A stretch of 64,000 nucleotides of DNA. Source: Clostridium aminobutyricum. Its GTDB lineage: Bacteria > Bacillota > Clostridia > Peptostreptococcales > Anaerovoracaceae. The stretch spans positions 62,001 to 126,000 of the forward strand of contig NZ_JAFJZZ010000005.1 in NCBI RefSeq assembly GCF_017255415.1, read 5' to 3'. Shown one piece after another: positions 1-8,381 of this stretch. The notes under the pieces were generated by a model, which saw only the letters and a list, made by a program, of their open reading frames with translations, was not told the origin of the DNA and made no database searches. The translations under genes were made by a program, and so were the position numbers. Every line of letters begins with the position of its first letter. Position 1 is the stretch's first letter.

Positions 1-2430
1 AGTAGCAGCTCTACAAACGGATTTGCAGGTGGTGAAGGTACGGCTTCAAGCCCGTGGCAGATTGCTACTGCGGCACAGCTAGACCGTGTCCACAGCTATA
101 TGAATGGACATTTCATTCTGACTGCGAACATTGATCTGTCCAGTTATGCCAGCTGGACGCCTATCGGTGCATATGTGCCGGAAGCGGATTATAGTGCCAA
201 TCTGGAAAAAGCCTTTACCGGCAGCTTAAACGGCGGCGGCTATACGATTTCAAATCTGAAGATTAATAGGGGAGATTTGGATCTGGCTGCGAGGGATATG
301 ACCGGTACGGCCCTGTTCGGCTGCATTGCAGGCGATGCTTCTATCCAGAACCTGACAATCAAGGATGTAGAAATTTTCTCTACGGGTTTCAACACCAGTG
401 CCCTTGTTGGCATGGCCATGTCCTCTAATGAGAACGCGATTAAGGGAATAATCCTGTCAGGTACCAATAAAATTACCGGACCTTTCTATGTGGGTGGCCT
501 GGTCGGCAGTGCTCAGGATACCAATCTCATTGATTGCTCTGCAGAGGCTGACGTGACCATTACTTTAGCAGGCGGGAGCGGCGCAGGTATTCTGGGCGGC
601 GGCATTGAAGGCGGTATCCTCCGTGACTGCACGGTAACTGGTACGGTAACCGCAACCGAAGCCACAGAAACGATGGGCGTCAGTGGCATCGGCGGCCTGG
701 CTGGCTGCGCTTTTGAAAGCGAGGAGGTTATCAATTGCAAGGCAGAAAACGTTACGATAAACGTTGGCGCCAATGCGATCATGATAGGCGGCTTGTTGGG
801 GTATGCCGGTGTTGTTAATGAGGGATATTTCGCCAGCGATCCCGAAGCGTTTACCCTCATCAAGGGTTGTGAAGCTGTCAATGTGACCATTACGGCGGAT
901 AGTGGTGCGAACCGTATCGGCGGTATCGTGGGCAGCGGTTTCTGCGGCCCCAATTACAATCTCTACTATCCGGCTTCTTCTGCGATCCATATTGTAAACT
1001 GCACTGCCAGTGGAATCATCGCGGCAGATAACGACGTGATCGTGGGATCCATTCTGGGTTACGCCTTCCGCAACAGCGCGGTTGTTTCTTGCGATGGCAG
1101 CGGTATAACCGGCGCGAGCAATCAGGTGGGCGCAGCGGACGCGGCTCAAGCTGTAGCACTGGCAGATGTAGATTCGGTTCAGTCCCAGGAGGCTGAGTCG
1201 ATAGGGTCGTATACGGGTCCATCTGTGACCGAAAAGGTGACCACGTCCGGAGCAGTTTTTGCAGGTGGTACGGGTACGGTTTTAGACCCGTGGCAGGTTG
1301 CTACTAAGGAACAGCTAGCCCTTATCCAAGAGCATCTGGATGGACATTTCGTTCTGACTTCGGACATTGATCTGGATGGCTACAATTGGGCGCCTATCGG
1401 TGCATATGTACCGAACGATGCAGCATCCAAAGACTTTAGTGCCAACCCCGATTACGCGTTTACCGGCAGCTTTAACGGCGGCAGCTGCACTATTTATAAT
1501 CTGACCATTACAAGAGACGATCTTAACGCGGAGAATATGACCGGTACCGGCCTGTTCGGCGGCATTGGAGGCGATGCTTCTATCCAGAACCTGATAATCG
1601 AGAATGCAACAGTTTTCTCCACAGGTTCCTGCACCGGCGCACTTGTCGGCATGGCCATGTCTTCCAATGAAAACGCGATCAAGGATATCACCTTGTCAGG
1701 TACTAACAAAATTACCGGAAGCGGCTCTGTGGGAGGCCTAGTCGGCAGTGCCCAAGATACCAATATTATTGATTGCTCCGCAACGGCTGACGTGATCATG
1801 AGCTCTGTCAGCAACGGCGCAGGTATTCTGGGCGGCGGCATTGAGGGCGGTATCTTATCCGGCTGTTATGCAACTGGTACGGTTACCGCAACTGAAGCTA
1901 TGAATTATGGAGGAGTAACTTTCGGAGTTATCGGCGTCGGCGGTTTGGCCGGCTGTGCTTTCGACAGCCAGGAGGTTACCAACTGCACGGTAGAAAACGT
2001 TACTATTAGTGTCGGAAAGAATGCGATTATGGTAGGCGGTTTGCTGGGGTATTCCGGTGTTGTCAATGAAGGAGATTATACCACCGATCCTGAAGGATTC
2101 ACCCTCATTAAGGGTTGTGAAGTTACCAATGTGGATATTCAGGCGGATGCCGGAGCGAACCGAATCGGCGGTATCGTGGGCAGCGGCTTCTGCGGTCCAA
2201 ATTACAACAGTTACTATCCGGCTTCTTCCGCGATCCATATCGTGGACTGCACAGCCAGCGGGAACATCACGGCAGATAACGACGTAATCGTCGGCTCCAT
2301 TCTGGGCTACGCCTTCCGCAACAGCGCAGTTGTTTCTTGCGATGGTGATGGCATGAACGGTCCGACTGATCTCAATCAGGTCGGTGCAGCGGATGCAGCG
2401 AAGGCCGTAACGTTGGCGGATGTAAAATAA
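1..2430 (+). CDS. Surface-type protein with GLUG-like repeats, 5' end missing
   Basis: The reading frame is open from base 1 to the stop at 2428-2430, so the start lies outside the window and at least 809 codons are visible. The protein is rich in Gly, Ala, Thr and Ser and consists of short glycine-rich units such as GGLVGSAQDTN, GAGILGGGIEGG and IGGIVGSGFCG, each ending in a Cys-containing strand (IDCSA, VNCTA). This is the pattern of the GLUG motif found in large secreted adhesins and peptidase-associated surface proteins. Two long copies follow each other, each beginning with a FAGG.GT...PWQ(I/V)AT element and a GHF.LT..IDL segment. No membrane anchor, SLH or sorting signal is present at the C-terminus, so any signal peptide or anchor must be N-terminal. 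Function is unknown; an extracellular adhesive or cell-wall role is inferred. GC content looks higher than in the genes to the right. Confidence 0.8.
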   Translation, partial: SSSSTNGFAGGEGTASSPWQIATAAQLDRVHSYMNGHFILTANIDLSSYASWTPIGAYVPEADYSANLEKAFTGSLNGGGYTISNLKINRGDLDLAARDMTGTALFGCIAGDASIQNLTIKDVEIFSTGFNTSALVGMAMSSNENAIKGIILSGTNKITGPFYVGGLVGSAQDTNLIDCSAEADVTITLAGGSGAGILGGGIEGGILRDCTVTGTVTATEATETMGVSGIGGLAGCAFESEEVINCKAENVTINVGANAIMIGGLLGYAGVVNEGYFASDPEAFTLIKGCEAVNVTITADSGANRIGGIVGSGFCGPNYNLYYPASSAIHIVNCTASGIIAADNDVIVGSILGYAFRNSAVVSCDGSGITGASNQVGAADAAQAVALADVDSVQSQEAESIGSYTGPSVTEKVTTSGAVFAGGTGTVLDPWQVATKEQLALIQEHLDGHFVLTSDIDLDGYNWAPIGAYVPNDAASKDFSANPDYAFTGSFNGGSCTIYNLTITRDDLNAENMTGTGLFGGIGGDASIQNLIIENATVFSTGSCTGALVGMAMSSNENAIKDITLSGTNKITGSGSVGGLVGSAQDTNIIDCSATADVIMSSVSNGAGILGGGIEGGILSGCYATGTVTATEAMNYGGVTFGVIGVGGLAGCAFDSQEVTNCTVENVTISVGKNAIMVGGLLGYSGVVNEGDYTTDPEGFTLIKGCEVTNVDIQADAGANRIGGIVGSGFCGPNYNSYYPASSAIHIVDCTASGNITADNDVIVGSILGYAFRNSAVVSCDGDGMNGPTDLNQVGAADAAKAVTLADVK
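19..2412 (+). repeat. Tandem duplication of a ~390-codon GLUG unit
   Basis: Unit 1 runs from about 19 to 1200 and unit 2 from about 1255 to 2412. Shared landmarks in the same order are the PWQ-AT opening, PIGAY, the DASIQNL strand, the ALVGMAMSSNENAIK segment, GGLVGSAQDTN, the GFCGPNYN-YYPASSAIHIV segment and the closing NDVIVGSILGYAFRNSAVVSCDG. Nucleotide identity is high in these stretches and lower between them, which suggests duplication followed by partial divergence or gene conversion. Confidence 0.85.
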
Positions 2431-2472
2431 AAGAGCTTTTTTTATAAAAAGGAGCTGCTATAACTAAAATAG

Positions 2473-2527
2473 TCCCTGTAAAATGGACGGTTATTTTCAA
2501 CGGATGCTGTTTTACAGGGATTTTTTT
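2473..2527 (+). terminator. Rho-independent terminator after the GLUG protein gene
   Basis: An 11-bp arm TCCCTGTAAAA at 2473-2483 pairs with TTTTACAGGGA at 2510-2520 and is followed by a run of seven T. It ends the gene that stops at 2430. Confidence 0.85.
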
Positions 2528-2570
2528 ACAATTATTTTGCTCAGATGACAGAAATGTATTGAAATAGGCG

Positions 2571-2600
2571 AAAAAAAACCAGCTGTTTAAAACACGCTGG
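2571..2600 (-). terminator. Terminator of the leftward TetR gene
   Basis: Read on the minus strand, CCAGC-g-TGTTT pairs with AAACA-GCTGG around a one-base loop and runs into eight T. It lies about 25 bases after the stop of the TetR gene at 2624. Confidence 0.75.
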
Positions 2601-2623
2601 GTTAGACGGCTCCTTTTTCATAT

Positions 2624-3214
2624 TCAGGCGTCCTCTGGGATCACATAATCCAGAACCATATCAATGATATGCTCCATCATTTCGTCATAAGCTTCGCTGT
2701 ATAGGTTCTCTTTTCCATATTGAATGAGGGATACCGCCTTGCAGAAATTCGCAAAAACCTTCCAATTACAATCCGGCCGTCTATGAGCAACATGATTCAA
2801 TATCCACATGGTAGTCTGTTCGGCAGTTCCTTCTTTTTTCATATAATTTTCGGGCCAGCGGGCATATAGCATAGCGACTTCTTCCGGACTCAGATATTCA
2901 AAGATATTGTTATCAGCAAAGAACATCGACTGCAATAATTCTCGAAAAACCATTCTGTCCAGCATTTTGTTCTGTTCAATCAGAGTTTGGAATTTCGTCT
3001 TTGACTGCTCCCGCTTGTATAGAATGATTTGATAAACGAACTCCTCTTTTGTTTTGAAGAAATTGTAGAACGTACCCGTCGCGATTCCGGAGGCTTTTGT
3101 TATATCTTTGACAGAGGTTTTCTTCAGACCAAAACGCTTGATCAGCTGAAATCCATTTTCAAGCAGCTGCATCCGGAGTTTTTCCCGTCCGGATTCATCA
3201 AAAATTCGAGGCAT
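2624..3214 (-). CDS. TetR/AcrR-family transcriptional regulator (copy 1)
   Basis: A 196-residue DNA-binding repressor of TetR type. The N-terminal helix-turn-helix reads TSVKDITKASGIATGTFYNFF at about residues 34-55, followed by KTKEEFVYQIILYKREQ, the usual end of the TetR_N domain; the C-terminal ligand domain has no recognisable family signature. I place the start at the ATG at 3214 (MPRIFDESG), because AAGGAG lies 11 bases upstream; the in-frame GTG at 3226 overlaps that ribosome site. Two further TetR genes in this window (about 4239 and 47651) share the M-P-x-I-F or MSPKIF opening and the STFY/GTFYNFF core, so these are paralogues. It diverges from the phosphopantetheinyl transferase gene, so control of that gene and of itself is likely (inference). 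The ligand is unknown. Confidence 0.85.
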   Translation of the reverse strand: MPRIFDESGREKLRMQLLENGFQLIKRFGLKKTSVKDITKASGIATGTFYNFFKTKEEFVYQIILYKREQSKTKFQTLIEQNKMLDRMVFRELLQSMFFADNNIFEYLSPEEVAMLYARWPENYMKKEGTAEQTTMWILNHVAHRRPDCNWKVFANFCKAVSLIQYGKENLYSEAYDEMMEHIIDMVLDYVIPEDA

Positions 3215-3402
3215 AGCAATAACCACTCCTTAGATAAATATATTCCTTAAGGCTAACATAATACAATTCATAAGTCAAATAAAACGCTGGCTATAAAGAA
3301 ATAGAAAAGAGAAAGAGAGTTTATAAAAGGTATGACGTGTATTATACTAAGTACCAGAACTTATTACATGCTACTTACCTGCTACGAAAAAGAGGAGACA
3401 TT

Positions 3403-4107
3403 ATGATTCGGGTTTATATTGCACAAATAGATGAGGAAAAAGAGTATTGTTACAATGATTTTATACAAGTATTACCGATAGAGAAGAAGGAGCACCTGTT
3501 ACGCTACAGATTTAAAAAAGACCTTTTATTATCTTTATTAGGCGAAATATTGTTACGGTACGGGCTTAAGGATATGTATGGTTATTACGAGGAATTGGAG
3601 ATCTTTTATGGAAAACATAAAAAACCCTATTTGAAAAAACCAAATGTTTTTTTCAATATCTCGCATTCGGGTAAGTTTACCGTATGTGCACTGGGGGATT
3701 CCGAAATCGGGGTAGATATACAGGAAAAAGAAATGCGAGATACAGAAGAATTATTGACATTGGGAACACGTTTTTTTTCCGCAAAAGAAGCACAAGATTT
3801 GTCTGGACAATTCGATAAAAAAGATTACTTTTATCAATTATGGACGCTAAAGGAAAGTTACATAAAATATAGAGGTACTGGATTGTATTACCCATTGGAC
3901 TCTTTTGGATTTCAAATAAAGGATAATGATATCGAATATTTCAATTCAGAAGAGATGCAAGGTGCTCTTCAATTTAAATGCTTTGATTATCGAAGTGATT
4001 ATAAATTAGCAATATGTACCGAAGAACCAATTGGAAATGATATTTTATTCGAAGTGAATAATGAACTAATCGACAGAGAACTAAATATAAAAAGGAAGGA
4101 CTATTAA
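3403..4107 (+). CDS. Sfp-type 4'-phosphopantetheinyl transferase
   Basis: A 234-residue enzyme that moves phosphopantetheine from CoA to the active serine of carrier domains, turning apo-PCP/ACP into the holo form. All family motifs are visible: FNISHSGKFTVCAL, the magnesium-binding GVDIQ, and FYQLWTLKESYIKYRG. Length fits the Sfp/Gsp group rather than the short AcpS type. The start is set at the ATG at 3403, because AGAGGAG ends five bases upstream; an earlier in-frame GTG at 3337 has no ribosome site. The gene stands alone between two leftward TetR genes and is followed by a strong hairpin terminator. More than ten carrier domains in the downstream assembly line need this activity, so I infer it serves that cluster. 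Confidence 0.93.
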   Translation: MIRVYIAQIDEEKEYCYNDFIQVLPIEKKEHLLRYRFKKDLLLSLLGEILLRYGLKDMYGYYEELEIFYGKHKKPYLKKPNVFFNISHSGKFTVCALGDSEIGVDIQEKEMRDTEELLTLGTRFFSAKEAQDLSGQFDKKDYFYQLWTLKESYIKYRGTGLYYPLDSFGFQIKDNDIEYFNSEEMQGALQFKCFDYRSDYKLAICTEEPIGNDILFEVNNELIDRELNIKRKDY

Positions 4108-4121
4108 AAATGTGATATAGG

Positions 4122-4162
4122 GTGCTGAAATTCCGGGATTTACAAGGAATTTCAGCACTTTT
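4122..4162. terminator. Hairpin terminator between convergent PPTase and TetR genes
   Basis: GTGCTGAAATTCC at 4122-4134 pairs perfectly with GGAATTTCAGCAC at 4146-4158 (13 bp, 11-base loop), followed on the plus strand by TTTT. It can serve the transferase gene; the minus-strand side has a weaker T-rich tail. Confidence 0.8.
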
Positions 4163-4238
4163 GATATACTGAGAGAAAAGTCAGCCGTGACTAGGGCCGG
4201 CCGAAAAAATGAAATAGATAATAGCTTGTCAATGGATG

Positions 4239-4817
4239 CTACTCAAATATAAAATCAACTAATCCGTTAATCATCAGTTCAATGGTCTCTTTGTAGATAT
4301 CACCATATAAATTCTCTGCGTTCATGGTAACAGTCACAATGGCTTTTACATAATTTGAAAACAACTTCCAATCACATACTTGTCCCGTATCCATTTTCCC
4401 TAGTAACCATTTTGTATTCTCTTCATCTGATTCTGGGTCAAGATGATATAACTCAGGACATCGGGCTCTTAGGTATTCATAATCTTCTTTACTCAAGTAT
4501 GGATAAATATTCGCATCGCTTAGAAATTGTATTTTGAAGAACTGCTTTGCCGCTTCCTTATTCATCTTTTCATTCTCATTGAATAATTGTTGTACGGCCT
4601 CTTTATTCTTTTTTCTTTCGTATAGGGCTATTTTACAGACAAATTCTTCTTTTGAAGAAAAAAAGGTGTAAAAGGTACTTTTTGCAAATCCGGATTTTCG
4701 TGCAATATCTTCTATTCTCAATCTTTTCAGACCGTTTTGTTTAATAAGTTCCAACCCTGCTTCCAAAAGGCGTTGCTCATACATACTTTTATTTTCCTGA
4801 TTAAAAATTGCCGGCAT
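4239..4817 (-). CDS. TetR/AcrR-family transcriptional regulator (copy 2)
   Basis: A 192-residue TetR-type repressor. The helix-turn-helix is LRIEDIARKSGFAKSTFYTFF at about residues 33-54, followed by SSKEEFVCKIALYERKK. It resembles copies 1 and 3 in the opening (MPAIFN) and in the region after the HTH. The ATG at 4817 is preceded on the minus strand by GGGGATAAA. The gene is divergent from the ABC exporter/assembly-line operon, and its upstream region holds an inverted repeat (4827-4858) that I take as its likely operator. The position makes it the best candidate for local control of the 42-kb operon, with a ligand that could be the product or an intermediate (inference). Confidence 0.85.
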   Translation of the reverse strand: MPAIFNQENKSMYEQRLLEAGLELIKQNGLKRLRIEDIARKSGFAKSTFYTFFSSKEEFVCKIALYERKKNKEAVQQLFNENEKMNKEAAKQFFKIQFLSDANIYPYLSKEDYEYLRARCPELYHLDPESDEENTKWLLGKMDTGQVCDWKLFSNYVKAIVTVTMNAENLYGDIYKETIELMINGLVDFIFE

Positions 4818-4826
4818 TTTATCCCC

Positions 4827-4858
4827 ATATAGTAATCATTTTTTATGGATTACCATAT
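4827..4858. promoter_or_regulatory. Inverted repeat, candidate TetR operator
   Basis: ATATAGTAATC at 4827-4837 and GATTACCATAT at 4848-4858 form 11-bp arms with one mismatch and a 10-base spacer, starting nine bases upstream of the TetR copy 2 start codon. Size and position fit an autoregulatory operator; binding is inferred. Confidence 0.5.
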
Positions 4859-5039
4859 ATATCCTTTCATGAGATTATTTATTTTTCGTTTTTTATGAGT
4901 AGTGGAGCAGTCTCCGATTCAATAGCAACTCACGTACTTTTAAAATATCATAAATACTATTGGATATCAAGAAAACAACGTACCTTGTATGCATCTCGCC
5001 GCTATCAAACAGGTAAAATTTTATACTATAAAAAATTTT

Positions 5040-5056
5040 GGTTAGCTATTGCTAAC
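5040..5056. promoter_or_regulatory. GTTAGC-N4-GCTAAC palindrome, candidate DtxR-family box (operon)
   Basis: The 16-bp sequence GTTAGCTATTGCTAAC is a palindrome around TATT. The same half-sites recur at 48595-48612, 61946-61961 and, with one end mismatch, 62137-62152. The half-site GGTTAG resembles those of DtxR/IdeR boxes (TTAGGTTAGGCTAACCTAA), but the spacer is longer. It begins about 13 bases after a TATACT, so a bound repressor would cover the start of transcription. A DtxR-family gene lies in the operon at 40719. Confidence 0.6.
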
Positions 5057-5160
5057 TTTACTCTTGACTTCCACTATCTGAAGGTATAAACTAAAAAATA
5101 ATAAACATACCAAAATATTACTTAAAGTATGTATTTTTACAATAGAAAGGAGATCAGCAG

Positions 5161-5174
5161 AACCTACATAGGTT
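5161..5174 (+). promoter_or_regulatory. Dyad between ribosome site and start codon
   Basis: AACCTA-ca-TAGGTT forms 6-bp arms around two bases. It separates AAAGGAG (5146-5152) from the first possible starts, GTG at 5182 and ATG at 5188. As RNA the loop is very tight, so it may instead be a DNA operator; looping it out would bring the ribosome site to about 15 bases from the GTG. Confidence 0.35.
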
Positions 5175-5187
5175 TTGCGGCGTGGTA

Positions 5188-6144
5188 ATGGAAATTATTA
5201 AGATTACAAATCTAACGAAAAGCTACAAGGATCTAGTTGCTGTAAATGCTTTGTGTTTATCTATCAACGAGGGCAATGTCCACGGTATTCTCGGCCCTAA
5301 CGGTGCCGGTAAAAGTACGTTAATAAGCTGTATTGTCGGCTTGAATGACCCCGACAGCGGCTCAATCGTATATGAAGGGGAAGCTTCTATCAAAAAGTGG
5401 AGCAAGAATATTGGTTATGTACCGCAGGAATTAGCAACCTACCCTGAATTGAGCGCTTATGACAATATCAAATTCTTTGCTTCTCTTTATGGCTTGAAAG
5501 GCAGTGAGCTGGAGAATAAAGTGGAGCAATCATTGGATTTTGTCGGACTTACCGATGTAAGGAACAAAAAATCCTCGGAGTTTTCCGGGGGAATGAAGCG
5601 AAGACTGAATTTGGCTTGTGCGATTACCCATTCTCCTAAGCTGATTATTATGGATGAGCCTACGGTCGGGATTGACCCGCAGTCGCGTAACCGAATTCTG
5701 GAAAATGTAAAGCAATTAAATGAAAAAGGCGTAACGGTCATTTATACCACACACTATATGGAAGAAGTCGAAGCAATCTGCAATACGATTACTGTCATGG
5801 ATAAAGGCAATGTCATAGCCAATGGAACGAAAGAAGAAATCATGGGAATGATGGGACAAGGCATGGTATATCTGGTAAGCGTGGATTCAACAAAAGGGGA
5901 ATGGAATGAATTTTTAAAGGGAGTAGGCGCGCTGGACAAGGTGTCCGAGGTGCAGGAACACGAAGACGAAGAACAAGGGTTTAACCAAAAGTCTTGTTTG
6001 ATAAGGTGTTCGGAATCCGATGCGATCCATTCAATTCTCATGGCAGCCACACAGGCAGGCTTAGCCGTTAAAAACATTGCTCATAGCGAACCGAGCCTTG
6101 AAGAAATCTTCCTTGAGCTGACGGGGAAAGAATTAAGGGATTAA
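5188..6144 (+). CDS. ABC-2 type transporter, ATP-binding subunit
   Basis: A 318-residue ATPase that would power a two-permease exporter. Walker A is GPNGAGKST (about residue 36), the Q-loop region is YVPQE, the signature is FSGGMKRRLNLA, Walker B is LIIMDEP and the switch histidine is in YTTHYMEEVE. The roughly 100-residue C-terminal extension is typical of drug and natural-product exporters of the CcmA/DrrA kind. I list the ATG at 5188 (MEIIKITNL); a GTG at 5182 in the same frame is equally possible, and neither has a ribosome site at normal distance. It is followed after 11 bases by the first permease gene. As the first gene of the assembly-line operon it probably belongs to secretion of the product (inference). 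Confidence 0.9.
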   Translation: MEIIKITNLTKSYKDLVAVNALCLSINEGNVHGILGPNGAGKSTLISCIVGLNDPDSGSIVYEGEASIKKWSKNIGYVPQELATYPELSAYDNIKFFASLYGLKGSELENKVEQSLDFVGLTDVRNKKSSEFSGGMKRRLNLACAITHSPKLIIMDEPTVGIDPQSRNRILENVKQLNEKGVTVIYTTHYMEEVEAICNTITVMDKGNVIANGTKEEIMGMMGQGMVYLVSVDSTKGEWNEFLKGVGALDKVSEVQEHEDEEQGFNQKSCLIRCSESDAIHSILMAATQAGLAVKNIAHSEPSLEEIFLELTGKELRD

Positions 6145-6155
6145 GGAGGTTTCAA

Positions 6156-7238
6156 ATGGTTGGAATAATACTGAAGAAGGAAATAAAAAACTATTTCCGA
6201 AGTGCAGGTAATTGGATATTTGTTTTTGGACTGCCACTGTTGCTGATCCTTTTAATGAGTTCGGCTCTCGAAGGTTATATGAACACGGATTTCCACACGT
6301 TTGATGAGGGTAAAGTATATTACTATTATGAAGAACAAACGGAAGTCAATGCTGGAAAACTCAAAGAGTTTGAAACCTTATTGCAGGAATCCACAGGTGT
6401 TGTGATGCAGGAGGTATCAGACTATGAGGAGGGGATACAGGCTGTAAATAGCAGTGAGGCTTTTGGAATTATTAAGATATCCGGCGATAACATGAGCTAT
6501 TATCGTTCCCCGTACAATGAAACGAACGGCGGGAAAATTGTTCACAGCCTATTCGAGCAATGCATTGGTAAAAATACCTCTATATTGAACGACTCTGTTC
6601 ATGTGATCGAACTGGAAACGACGCCGGTGGATTCCACCTCTTATGCGACGTTCACCTATCTTGCTTTTGTCATTCTATTTATCGCGTTGATGACGGGACA
6701 CAGCGTCAACGATGAAAGGGTTTATGGAACCATTCAACGAATCAAGATTTCCCGGGTCGGTTTAAATGCGTTATTGTTCAGCAAAGTGATATTGGGACTG
6801 TTGATCGGTGTTTTACAAATGACAGTGGTATGGGCTTTTTCCACATTTGTATTAAACGTAAATTGGGGTTCACAGGCACCGGTCATGTTTCTAGTGCTTT
6901 TATGCCTTGTACTTATGAGTTCCATCTTTGGCGTTGTGATCGGCATGATCAGCAAAAATAAAGCGATTGCAGATAATACAATCTTGATGACGGTCATGCT
7001 GTCCGGTTATATTGGTGGTGCGTTATCGCCTATCTACCTTCTGGAAAATGCCAATATTTTAAATCAGATTGTAAAAATCAGCCCTCTCTACTGGACAGGA
7101 CGGGCACTTACAAACTTGTATGTCAACATTGTTGATACAAATACCTTTGTAAGCATTGGTGTATCCCTCGGATTGACTTTACTTTTCTTGCTGATTTATA
7201 AACTGCAGATTAAGAAAGCAACATTAACCATTTCGTAA
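6156..7238 (+). CDS. ABC-2 type transporter permease (first)
   Basis: A 360-residue membrane protein. One helix near the N-terminus (WIFVFGLPLLLILLMSSAL) is followed by a large outside loop to about residue 165, then about five helices, beginning TFTYLAFVILFIALMTG and ending LGLTLLFLLIYKL. This is the ABC-2 permease layout (helix, extracytoplasmic loop, five helices). The ATG at 6156 has AAGGAGG five bases upstream. It sits between the ATPase gene and a second permease gene, so the exporter is likely a heterodimeric permease with one ATPase type. Confidence 0.88.
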   Translation: MVGIILKKEIKNYFRSAGNWIFVFGLPLLLILLMSSALEGYMNTDFHTFDEGKVYYYYEEQTEVNAGKLKEFETLLQESTGVVMQEVSDYEEGIQAVNSSEAFGIIKISGDNMSYYRSPYNETNGGKIVHSLFEQCIGKNTSILNDSVHVIELETTPVDSTSYATFTYLAFVILFIALMTGHSVNDERVYGTIQRIKISRVGLNALLFSKVILGLLIGVLQMTVVWAFSTFVLNVNWGSQAPVMFLVLLCLVLMSSIFGVVIGMISKNKAIADNTILMTVMLSGYIGGALSPIYLLENANILNQIVKISPLYWTGRALTNLYVNIVDTNTFVSIGVSLGLTLLFLLIYKLQIKKATLTIS

Positions 7239-7273
7239 TGTCTTCATAAATAGTACAGAAAGGAAGGAAAAGA

Positions 7274-8293
7274 ATGAAAGCAATCATAAAAAACTCATGG
7301 CTGATTTTGAAAAATACGAAGGGATTTATTTCTTCCATCACCATATGGCCGATTATCCTGCTTTTGCTTTTAACGTTTACCTTAGCCTATTCCACCAGTC
7401 ATAAAATTGCTGTTGTCGATCTTTCGACAGACGGTACAGGAAAAATCATTCAAAAAAATATTCAAGAAACAGAAGGTCTTGAATTGATAAAGGTTAAAGA
7501 GGATGAAATGACCGAAAAGATATTGGCAGGCAATATTGAGCTGGGGGTTATTCTCCACGATGCAGGAGAATCGGACCTGATTCGGTTAGCCAGCGGTTCG
7601 GAGGTGGAACAGGCCATAAAGACAATTATCAATACTTCTTTAATAGAAGAGCAAGGCAGTATGCCTGTAAAAGTGAATGAAGTCCGAGAAAAAGGGCTGA
7701 CCATGACCTATTCGCTAGGGCTGATGTTGTTTAAATTTATAACAGCCGGCAGTTCGTTAGCTGCATTACTTATAGTAGACCGAAATAACGGCATGAAGGG
7801 AAGGATCTTTATGAGCGGAATCAAATCCTCCTCTTATCTCGCTGGACGTGCCATTATCCATTTTGGCGCTATGGCGGCAACCGCTTTGATTTATTACACT
7901 TTTTGTGTGATTTTCCGGTTTGATTTCGGCATGCAGTATAGTGCTTACTTTCTGCTGATGGTTCTTATCACCAATGTATTTTCTGTGGGGGTATTTACGT
8001 TCCTGTCATCTGTAATTAATCAGGAAGGGGCCTTATGGAGTGTATCAACCTTTATCTTTTTCCCGATGGCTTTATTCTCAGGTGCGTTATTTCCTTATGA
8101 AAATATGCCGGTATGGATGCAGAAAGTAGGAACCGTTTTCCCGCAGCGGTGGATTACAGAAAGTATTGAAATTATTCAGGAAAAAAACAGTATCGTTCCT
8201 GCGCTGCCTTATATCGGTGCTGTTATCCTATTGGCCGTTCTTCTTTTTGCCATTGCATGTGTGCGCACCAAGCGGATGAAAGCGGCGGCGTAA
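7274..8293 (+). CDS. ABC-2 type transporter permease (second)
   Basis: A 339-residue membrane protein with the same plan as its neighbour: an N-terminal helix (ISSITIWPIILLLLLTFTLAY), a soluble loop to about residue 145, and about five C-terminal helices ending PYIGAVILLAVLLFAIACV. The segment FIFFPMALFSGALFPYENMPVWMQ is typical of ABC-2 permeases (the proline-rich stretch before the last helices). A ribosome site GAAAGGAAGG precedes the ATG. Together with the two genes upstream it forms an exporter encoded ahead of the first NRPS gene. Confidence 0.88.
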   Translation: MKAIIKNSWLILKNTKGFISSITIWPIILLLLLTFTLAYSTSHKIAVVDLSTDGTGKIIQKNIQETEGLELIKVKEDEMTEKILAGNIELGVILHDAGESDLIRLASGSEVEQAIKTIINTSLIEEQGSMPVKVNEVREKGLTMTYSLGLMLFKFITAGSSLAALLIVDRNNGMKGRIFMSGIKSSSYLAGRAIIHFGAMAATALIYYTFCVIFRFDFGMQYSAYFLLMVLITNVFSVGVFTFLSSVINQEGALWSVSTFIFFPMALFSGALFPYENMPVWMQKVGTVFPQRWITESIEIIQEKNSIVPALPYIGAVILLAVLLFAIACVRTKRMKAAA

Positions 8294-8381
8294 AATGCTA
8301 TAACTCAACTTTCCAGCTTAGATTTGCAAACATAACCTGAATACAAAAAAGGAAAATTTAAGAAAATATGAGGGGAACAAA

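Larger units (their letters stand above)
4859..5187 (+). promoter_or_regulatory. Promoter/leader region of the exporter and assembly-line operon
   Basis: This 329-base gap contains no convincing gene; a 93-codon frame over 4808-5089 has no family features and overlaps the start of the TetR gene. Visible elements: a TATACT at 5022-5027, the palindrome at 5041-5056, a possible -35/-10 pair TTGACT 5064-5069 and TATAAA 5085-5090 (spacing 15, short), a strong ribosome site AAAGGAG at 5146-5152, and a small dyad at 5161-5174 lying between that ribosome site and the first start codon. Confidence 0.5.

Noticed and set aside
565-1149. 194-codon minus-strand frame inside the GLUG gene
   Set aside because: Antisense shadow of a repetitive, low-complexity gene; no start signal and composition mirrors the plus-strand codons.
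3240-3265. Possible further GTTAGC-type box before TetR copy 1
   Set aside because: GGCTAACAT gives only one half-site; the expected partner four bases away is missing.
4808-5089. 93-codon frame on the plus strand upstream of the exporter genes
   Set aside because: No ribosome site, overlaps the TetR start, includes the dyad and the regulatory palindrome, and has no family-like features.
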